From the NCBI GenBank assembly GCA_036873755.1, contig JAVTVY010045406.1:124001-188000 (forward strand): a stretch of 64,000 nucleotides of DNA. Direction: 5' to 3'. Shown piece after piece: positions 58,320 to 64,000 of the stretch. The position numbers and the translations under genes were made by a program. Under the pieces are notes generated by a model. That model saw only the letters and a program-made list of their open reading frames with translations, ran no database searches and was not told the origin of the DNA. Position 1 is the stretch's first letter, and the number at the start of each line of letters is the position of its first letter. Origin of the DNA: Hanleya hanleyi. Taxonomy: Eukaryota; Mollusca; Polyplacophora; Lepidopleurida; Hanleyidae.

Positions 58320-60390
58320 AGATGAAATGGTCCGATGGGGTCGATTGAGGTATCAAAGTGAAGCATTCGTGAAGGGGCATCTGATGAGCTGGGTGTGGGG
58401 TTGAAATATCGGCATTCTGCGCATGCGCGGTGGCCCAAGGGTATGAAAATAGCCGTTTTGGGATGTAGGGGAGCCCCTAATGGTCCAATGGGGTCGAGAG
58501 AGGTATCAAAGTGAAGCATTCGTGAAGGGGCATCTGCTGGGCTGGGTGTGGGGCTGAAATATCGGCATTCTGCGCATGCGCGGTGGCCAAAGGGTATGAA
58601 AATAGACGTTTTGGAGCTTGGGGAGCCCCTAATGGTCCAATGGAGTCGAGTGAGGTATCAAAGTGAATCATTCGTGAAGGGGCATCTGCTGGGCTGGGTG
58701 TGGGGTTGAAATACCGACAATCTGCGCATGCGCGGTGGTCAAAGGGTATGGAAATAGACGTTTTGAGAGCTAGGAGAGTCCCTAATGGGCCGATGGAGTT
58801 GAGTGAGGTATCAAAGTGAAGCCTAGGTGAGGGGGCATCTGATGGGCTGGGTGGGTGCATGTAAAATTTTTCCTGAAAAAAAACGGAACACGGACTTTAT
58901 CGAAAAATCCGGGAAAATGCCTATATGGGGTATGGGGGCATATAGGTCGCCGGGCTTAACGGGGCTTGCCTATCAATAGAGTTATGTTTGGCCGCCATCT
59001 TGAATTTTTGCCTCGTCTCATGTCACGGTAAATTGAGCAACATTACCCTCAAAAAACCCTCACATTACCGTCAAAAAATCCTCTAAGACATATAATAATA
59101 ATAAAGATACCATATAGGTGTTGTACGATCTTATTATGACGAGTCTAGCATCAGTGCCACCCCAGGGTTGAGCGTTTATTGTCCGGTATGTCTCCGCAAA
59201 AAATAAACAAACAAAATGGCGGCGCTTGCTATGGGGATTCCCTTTTGACATCACGACATCGATCGCGCTGCCCTCTGGAGGCAAGGAAGACAACTTCTGA
59301 CTGGGCGAACCCGCTGTAGGACAAATGCCGGGTCATCTCCCCTGATTCGAACATTTGCGTCTTTACGGGGAATGCCTGTATGATGTATAGGGGTGGTCAT
59401 TTTGGTCTTGTGGATTTTACTATGGGTTGTGGTTCGTGAAGGGGCATCCGATGGGCTGGGTGTGGGGTTGAAATATCGGCATTCTGCGCATGCGCGATGG
59501 CCCAAGGGTATGGAAATAGACGTTTTCGAGCTAGGGGAGTTACTAATGGTCCAATGGGGTCGAGAGAGGTATCAAAGTGAAGCATTCGTGAAGGGGCATC
59601 TGATGTGCTGGGTGTGGCGTTGAACTATCGGCATTCTGCGCATGAGCGGTGGCCCAAGGGTATGAAAATAGCCGTGTTGGAGCTAGGGGAGTCCCTAATG
59701 GTCCAATGGGGTCATATGAGGTATCAAAGTCAAGCATTCGTCAAGGGGCATCTAATGGGCTGCGTGTGGGGTTGAAATATCGGCATTCTGCGCATGCACG
59801 GTGGCCCAAGGGTATGAAAATAGACGTTTTGGAGCTAGGGGAGCCACTAATGGACCAATGGGGTCGAGTGAGGTATCAAAGTGAAGCATTCGTGAAGGGA
59901 CATCTAATGAGCCGGGTGTGGGGTTGAAATATCGGCATTTTACGCATGCGCGGTGGCCCAAGGGTATGGAAATAGCCGTTTTGGAGCTAGGGGAGTTCCT
60001 AATGGTCCAATGGGGTCGAGTGAGGTATCAAAGTGAAGCATTCGTGAAGGGGCATCTGCCTGGACTAGCGTCTCGGGCGTTGTCACCATTCTGCGCATGC
60101 GCAGACAGGGAATTGTGGGAAAAGGGTATGGAAATAGACGTTTTGGGATCTAGGGGAGCTCCTAATGGGCCGATGGAGTTGTATGAGGTATCCATGTGAA
60201 GCCTATGTGAGGGGGCATCTGACTGGACTAGTGGCTGGAGCGTTGTCACCATTCTGCGCATGCGCAGGCAGGGAATTGTGGGAAAAGGGTATGGAAATAG
60301 ACGTTTTGGGATCTAGGGCAGCCACTAATGGACCAATGGGGTCGAGTGAGGTATCAAAGTGAAGCATTCGTGAAGGGGCATCCAATCATG
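58320..60390 (+). repeat. 152-bp tandem repeat carrying NRF1-like sites, in two blocks
   Basis: Units of 151-153 bp contain GTATCAAAGTGAAGCATTCG, GGGGCATCTG, a TGCGCATGCGC palindrome, AAGGGTATGGAAATAGACGT and CTAATGGTCCAATGGGGTCG. NRF1-like cores start at 58418, 58571, 58723, 59485, 59637, 59789, 59941, 60092 and 60255. Three are altered by one base (59637, 59789, 59941). The blocks are 58320-58850 and 59435-60390. Frames across it on both strands are repeat translations. The repeat reappears, inverted, at 63940-64000. Confidence 0.85.
58850..59434. other. Interruption of the 152-bp array
   Basis: 58850-58985 (TGCATGTAAAATTTTTCCTG to ATCAATAGAGTTAT) is the same sequence as 60390-60530, so part of the junction between array and palindrome arm was duplicated here. 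58986-59434 is unique, includes GCCGCCATCTTGA and its inverse AAATGGCGGCGC (YY1-like), and holds no recognised gene. Confidence 0.6.
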
Positions 60391-60799
60391 GGTGGGTGCA
60401 TGTAAAATTTTTCCTGAAAAAAAAAACGGAGCACGGACTTTATCGAACAATCTGGGAAAATGCCTATATGGGGTATGGGGGGTATATAGGTCGCCGGGCT
60501 TAAACGGGGCTTGCCTATCAATAGAGTTATCTTCCCAGCCATTTTGGGGCAGTGAAGGAAGGTATTTGGTGTAGAGAGGGACCATCCCTGGTCCGAATGC
60601 GTCGTATGAGGTGTCATCTTGTAGCAACGTCCGTTAACGCCAAGCTTAACGCTTCAACGCCCTGGTGAAATAGCTCAGAAGTTCTGATTTTCTAGATATT
60701 CCATGGAATTGTCACTAATTCTTCGAAATGCAGTGACGACCGTCGTTACGCCTTAACGCTCTAACATAACGCCTTGACGCCATGATATAGACCGGAGAG

Positions 60800-60860
60800 A
60801 GAACAACAACAACAACAACAACAACAACGATGACACATGAGAGAACAACAACAACAACAA
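60800..60860. repeat. AAC trinucleotide repeat
   Basis: Two AAC runs separated by GATGACACATGAGAG. The inverted partner is a GTT run at 63459-63512. Confidence 0.8.
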
Positions 60861-61079
60861 GTTTTTTCAGATAGTTTATTTTCCCCAATGTTACAGCATA
60901 CCCACGCTGGGGGAGCCGCGTTGGGTATGTTTACAACTCAAAAAGACTCTTGCCCAATCAGAGGCCACCATTTGCATCTATCATATTCGTTCCTGTCCAT
61001 TAGATGTAGTCTTGTCCAATCAGAAGTCGCCATTTCAGCAAGTTCCATCTTCGACCATGTTCGCTCTGAACCGTTTATT

Positions 61080-61651
61080 CTAATCATCGTCGGACAGGCC
61101 TGGATATTCTTCGGGCAGCATGTCCTGAAACAGTTGTTTGCGCATTCTGATCGCATTTTCCAGGGCCTCGGTGGGTGGTAGCCCCATAGCCTCTTCCAAG
61201 TGACGCCTGGTCTTCATGATGGACCTGTGCGTGGGATCGCCTTTCATTTCAAGCGGCAGTAAGGTATACTGTTCATAGATCGCCCTGGCTGTTTTCCTGA
61301 TGCGGGGCGCATTTGGGTGTACGTCTGTTGTAAATTATCCTCTCCGGCGTCCTCAATCGCTGCAGCGTAAGTATTGATAGCTGCTGTCACAATACGATCC
61401 CAGAAGGTAGGTTCTGCCTCACTTTCCACGGACGTATGCTGACTATCTGAGGTCAAGCTCCCCGCATCGCTAGATAGACTCTCGGCAATCTCTGTTTCGG
61501 TATCAGTCGGTACACTCTCAGCAGTCTCTGTATCAGCATCCGCCTCAACGGACTCCTCAGAGTCTTCAATCCCATGTATAGTTTTCTGGTGTCGCATCAT
61601 ATCGTAATGTCTGGTGAACGTGCGTTCGCCCTCAGAGCAAGTATAAGTCAT
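61080..61651 (-). pseudogene. Left copy of the degenerate-C2H2 gene, with a 1-nt frameshift
   Basis: Nearly identical to 62662-63234. A run of five C in the right copy has four C here (plus-strand GATGCGGGGCGC near 61297-61308). This changes frame after residue about 115 and leads to an early stop. The intact copy's final stop corresponds to 61080-61082. Promoter and start are intact, so a truncated protein with the N-terminal finger and acidic region could still be made. Confidence 0.75.
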
Positions 61652-61697
61652 GTTGACGGTTGAACGTCGACTGTGCGCGTTTTTGGAAATACGCTCG

Positions 61698-61705
61698 CTT
61701 TTATA
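61698..61705 (-). promoter_or_regulatory. TATA box of the left C2H2-like gene
   Basis: TATAAAAG followed by CGAGCG on the minus strand, 46 nt before the ATG at 61651. Confidence 0.65.
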
Positions 61706-61960
61706 GAAAGTAAAGCCCGTCAACGCTTAGCTTAACGCTTCAACGCCCTGGTGAATTAGCTCAGAAGCTCTGATTTCCATGGAATTGACACCAATTCATC
61801 GAAATGCAGCGACGCCCGTCAACGCCCGTCGTTACGCCTTAACGGCCGTCTCAACGCCTTAACGCCCGTCTCAACGCCTTAACACACTTTCTTAACGCTT
61901 TAACGTCGTTTAATGATGCGTTCAAACAAATGTTGCTTTTGTGCTATTGCTCTGACATAC

Positions 61961-62003
61961 GCCGCCATTTTGGAGCCGCCATTTTGGAACCGCCATCTTG
62001 GAT
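61961..62003 (+). promoter_or_regulatory. Three YY1-like sites in tandem
   Basis: GCCGCCATTTTGG, GCCGCCATTTTGG and ACCGCCATCTTGG at 15-bp spacing match the YY1 consensus (CCGCCATNTT). A four-site version lies at 62502-62556. Confidence 0.5.
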
Positions 62004-62115
62004 ATGTCCCATAATGCACCGGGTCAAAATACTCGCTTCTGATTGGACGAGAGCTCTGTGACGGATTTGAAATACTCGCTTCTGATTGGTGTACGTCGCT
62101 AAAGGTGACCGGAAC

Positions 62116-62163
62116 TGACCTTTGACCCCGGTGCGCGCTTTTTTTGGAACTGACCTTTGACCC
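62116..62163 (+). promoter_or_regulatory. Two DR1-type nuclear-receptor-like sites
   Basis: TGACCTTTGACCC occurs at 62116-62128 and 62151-62163 within a 35-bp tandem duplication (GGAACTGACCTTTGACCCCG). The sequence fits the DR1 consensus used by HNF4/RXR-type receptors. Inverted CCAAT boxes (TTCTGATTGG) lie just upstream at about 62037 and 62080. Confidence 0.45.
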
Positions 62164-62218
62164 CGGCGCGCGAAGGTCGGTTGAACGTCGACTGTGCGTG
62201 TTTTTGGAAATACGCTCG

Positions 62219-62226
62219 CTTTTATA
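62219..62226 (-). promoter_or_regulatory. Orphan TATA box
   Basis: TATAAAAGCGAGCG on the minus strand inside the promoter duplication. Transcription from it would run into the DR1 region and copy 1, not into an adjacent ATG of the gene. Confidence 0.45.
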
Positions 62227-62360
62227 GACAGTAACGCCCGTCAACGCTTAGCTTAACGCTTCAACGCCCTGGTGAATTAGCTCAGAAGCTCTGATTTCCA
62301 TGGAATTGACACCAATTCATCGAAATGCAGCGACGCCCGTCAACGCCTGTCGTTACGCCT

Positions 62361-62420
62361 TAACGCCCGTCTCAACGCCTTAACGCCCGTCTCAACGCCT
62401 TAACGCCCGTCTCAACGCCT
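62361..62420. repeat. 20-bp iteron-like repeats
   Basis: TAACGCCCGTCTCAACGCCT repeated three times exactly, inside a wider field of TTAACGC/CAACGCC motifs. Two copies are at 61840-61879. Related motifs flank the outer side of both gene copies (60630-60785 and 63525-63690). Iterated short motifs with a palindromic context can mark replication or transposase-binding sites; function is not shown. Confidence 0.5.
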
Positions 62421-62501
62421 TAACACACTTTCTTAACGCTTTAACGTCGTTTAATGATGCGTTCAAACAAATGTTGCTTTTGTGCTATTGCTCTGACATA
62501 C

Positions 62502-62556
62502 GCCGCCATTTTGGAGCCGCCATGTTGGAGCCGCCATTTTGGAACCGCCATCTTGG
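62502..62556 (+). promoter_or_regulatory. Four YY1-like sites in tandem
   Basis: GCCGCCATTTTGG, GCCGCCATGTTGG, GCCGCCATTTTGG and ACCGCCATCTTGG at 15-bp spacing, about 50-110 bp upstream of the right gene's TATA box. Confidence 0.5.
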
Positions 62557-62607
62557 ATATGTCCCATAATGCACCGGGTCAGCTAAGCGTTGACGGGCGT
62601 TACTGTC

Positions 62608-62615
62608 TATAAAAG
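62608..62615 (+). promoter_or_regulatory. TATA box of the right C2H2-like gene
   Basis: TATAAAAG followed by CGAGCG, 54 nt before the ATG at 62662. The same TATA plus GCG-rich arrangement is found at the RING genes (1855 and 2557). Confidence 0.65.
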
Positions 62616-62661
62616 CGAGCGTATTTCCAAAAACACGCACAGTCGACGTTCAACCGTCAAC

Positions 62662-63234
62662 ATGACTTATACTTGCTCTGAGGGCGAACGCACGTTCACC
62701 AGATATTACGATATGATGCGACACCAGAAAACTATACATGGGATTGAAGACTCTGAGGAGTCCGTTGAGGCGAATGCTGATACAGAGACTGCTGAGAGTG
62801 TACCGACTGATACCGAAACAGAGATTGCCGAGAGTCTATCTAGTGATGCGGGGAGTTTGACCTCAGATAGTCAGCATACGTCCGTGGAAAGTGAGGCAGA
62901 ACCTACCTTCTGGGATCGTATTGTGACAGCAGCTATCAATACTTACGCTGCAGCGATTGAGGACGCCGGAGAGGATAATTTACAACAGACGTACACCCAA
63001 ATGCGCCCCCGCATCAGGAAAACAGCCATGGCGATCTATGAACAGTATACCTTACTACCGCTTGAAATGAAAGGCGATCCCACGCACAGGTCCATCATGA
63101 AGACCAAGCGTCACTTGGAAGAGGCTATGGGGCTACCACCCACCGAGGCCCTGAAAAATGCGATCAGAATGCGCAAACAACTGTTTCAGGACATGCTGCC
63201 CGAAGAATATCCAGGCCTGTCCGACGATGATTAG
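62662..63234 (+). CDS. Unknown 190-residue protein with a degenerate C2H2 finger
   Basis: The ATG at 62662 is the first after the TATA box, in a CAACATGAC context. Residues 5-26 have exact C2H2 spacing (C5, position 8, H21, H26), but position 8 is Gly instead of Cys; one base change (TGC to GGC) would explain it. The other copy has the same change. Residues about 27-85 are very acidic and rich in Ser, Thr and Glu. Residues about 88-185 look helical with several Trp, Tyr, Met and basic positions, and the C-terminus is acidic. No signal peptide or membrane segment is seen. AATAAA begins right after the stop. The finger plus acidic stretch suggests a nuclear regulatory or DNA-binding protein of the surrounding element. 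I do not recognise the family. Confidence 0.65.
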   Translation: MTYTCSEGERTFTRYYDMMRHQKTIHGIEDSEESVEANADTETAESVPTDTETEIAESLSSDAGSLTSDSQHTSVESEAEPTFWDRIVTAAINTYAAAIEDAGEDNLQQTYTQMRPRIRKTAMAIYEQYTLLPLEMKGDPTHRSIMKTKRHLEEAMGLPPTEALKNAIRMRKQLFQDMLPEEYPGLSDDD

Positions 63235-63240
63235 AATAAA
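63235..63240 (+). terminator. Poly(A) signal of the right C2H2-like gene
   Basis: AATAAA immediately after the TAG stop. A second AATAAA is near 63434. No histone-type stem-loop is present here, unlike in the left gene cluster. Confidence 0.5.
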
Positions 63241-63458
63241 CGGTTCAGAGCGAACATGGTCGAAGATGGAACTTGCTGAAATGGCGACTTCTGATTGGAC
63301 AAGAATACATCTAACGGACAGGAACGAATATGACAGATGCAAATGGTGGCCTCTGATTGGGCAAGAGTCTTTTTGAGTTGTAAACATACCCAACGCGGCT
63401 CCCCCAGCGTGGGTATGCTGTAACATTGGGGAAAATAAACTATATGAAAAAACTTCTT

Positions 63459-63512
63459 GTTGTTGTTGTTCTCTCATGTGTCATCGTTGTTGTTGTTGTT
63501 GTTGTTGTTCTC
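63459..63512. repeat. GTT trinucleotide repeat
   Basis: Reverse complement partner of the AAC run at 60800-60860, in the right palindrome arm. Downstream, 63525-63690 repeats the CGTTAA/GGCGTT motif field. Confidence 0.8.
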
Positions 63513-64000
63513 TCTCCGGTCTATATCATGGCGTCAAGGCGTTATGTTAGAGCGTTAAGGCGTAACGACGGGCGTCGACGGGCGTCACTGCATTTCGAAG
63601 AATTAGTGACAATTCCATGGAATATCTAGAAAATCAGAACTTCTGAGCTATTTCACCAGGGCGTTGAAGCGTTAAGCTTGGCGTTAACGGACGTTGCTAC
63701 AAGATGACACCTCATACGACGCATTCGGACCAGGGATGGTCCCTCTCTACACCAAATACCTTCCTTCACTGCCCCAAAATGGCTGGGAAGATAACTCTAT
63801 TGATAGGCAAGCCCCGTTTAAGCCCGGCGACCTATATACCCCCCATACCCCATATAGGCATTTTCCCAGATTGTTCGATAAAGTCCGTGTTCCGTTTTTT
63901 TTTCAGGAAAAATTTTACATGCACCCACCCATGACTGGATGCCCCTTCACGAATGCTTCACTTTGATACCTCACTCGACCCCATTGGTCCATTAGTGGCT

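Larger units (their letters stand above)
60320..61732. repeat. Large inverted repeat, left arm
   Basis: Pairs with 62581-64000 as reverse complement with few differences. It contains the end of the 152-bp array, a unique stretch, iteron-like TTAACGCC sequence (about 60630-60785), an AAC run (60800-60860) and the leftward gene copy. The right arm runs off the window, so the true arm length is unknown. It could be a terminal inverted repeat of a large DNA transposon or virus, or a genomic palindrome. Confidence 0.85.
61658..62026 (-). repeat. Promoter/upstream segment, direct repeat copy 1
   Basis: A 369-bp segment repeated at 62179-62581. It covers the TATA region of the left gene, the TTAACGCC iteron-like repeats, and YY1-like sites ending at CATAATGCACCGGGTCA. 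Confidence 0.8.
62179..62581 (-). repeat. Promoter/upstream segment, direct repeat copy 2 with no gene attached
   Basis: The second copy of 61658-62026, with one more 20-bp iteron and one more YY1-like site. It carries the TATA box and leader but is cut off before the ATG, so it is an orphan promoter pointing left. Its far end abuts the right arm exactly. Confidence 0.8.
62581..64000. repeat. Large inverted repeat, right arm (continues past the window)
   Basis: Reverse complement of 60320-61732 with small indels. The last 60 bp are an inverted start of the 152-bp array, so the symmetry probably continues to the right. Confidence 0.85.

Noticed and set aside
59393..60362. Overlapping 60-93-codon frames on both strands of the 152-bp array
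   Set aside because: All are repeats of the same peptide set by the tandem unit, with no independent coding signal.
63133..63477. 114-codon minus-strand frame in the right arm, and its twin at 60837-61181
   Set aside because: It overlaps the end of the 190-residue gene antisense and then runs through its 3' flank. The symmetry of the inverted repeat explains why it occurs twice.

Overview
The window looks like non-coding DNA from a metazoan, probably a marine invertebrate. It is AT-rich and dominated by satellites, minisatellites, SINE/LINE-like tails and MITE-like inverted repeats. The few plausible genes have no visible introns and sit behind TATA boxes with AATAAA signals or histone-type 3' ends. 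Nothing looks prokaryotic, and no rRNA or intact tRNA gene was recognised. The species cannot be named from the sequence.

Region 1 (1-5.1 kb) is a compact gene cluster that looks like part of a DNA virus or large virus-like element, or an unusual host cluster. It holds a small gene of unknown function (15-416), a divergent pair of RING-finger genes, and a minus-strand gene (3688-4908). The rightward RING gene is intact (2644-3333). The leftward one is broken by an A10 frameshift and an in-frame stop (1006-1811). The minus-strand gene has an N-terminal CARD-like domain followed by two PC4-like ssDNA-binding modules. The RING pair diverges from a 240-bp inverted repeat with a 20-bp perfect stem at its centre. 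Three of the four genes end in replication-dependent histone-type stem-loops, each followed 12-13 nt later by CGAAAG, a possible U7 snRNP (HDE) site. An IAP-type RING, a CARD and a PC4 fold together suggest control of cell death plus DNA handling or transcription.

Region 2 (5.1-14 kb) is largely gene-free. It holds a 21-bp minisatellite, a dispersed repeat, a perfect 414-bp-arm palindrome (10859-11720) and a CpG-dense GTCGAC-rich element (12.3-13.7 kb). An inverted partner of that element lies at 52.1-52.9 kb.

Region 3 (14-45 kb) is one satellite domain. It runs from a 38-bp repeat (14.0-16.2 kb), through a 40-bp family A block, to about 27.6 kb of a different 40-bp family B. Family B is organised into higher-order repeats by about thirty copies of a conserved connector, with four copies of a 330-bp non-satellite block towards the right end. 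The array ends with a strand switch near 44.6 kb.

Region 4 (45-58 kb) holds old interspersed repeats: LINE-like tails, a duplicated tRNA-like SINE, a MITE, sequences sharing the 38-bp satellite core, and copies of a repeat family with CRE-like palindromes.

Region 5 (58-64 kb) is a second virus- or transposon-like locus. A 152-bp tandem repeat carries one NRF1-like palindrome per unit. Next comes a large inverted repeat (arms 60320-61732 and 62581-64000, running off the window). Each arm carries one copy of a gene for a 190-residue protein with a degenerate C2H2 finger. The right copy is intact and the left has a 1-nt frameshift. The spacer carries TATA boxes, YY1-like sites, two DR1 nuclear-receptor-like sites, CCAAT boxes and 20-bp iteron-like repeats.
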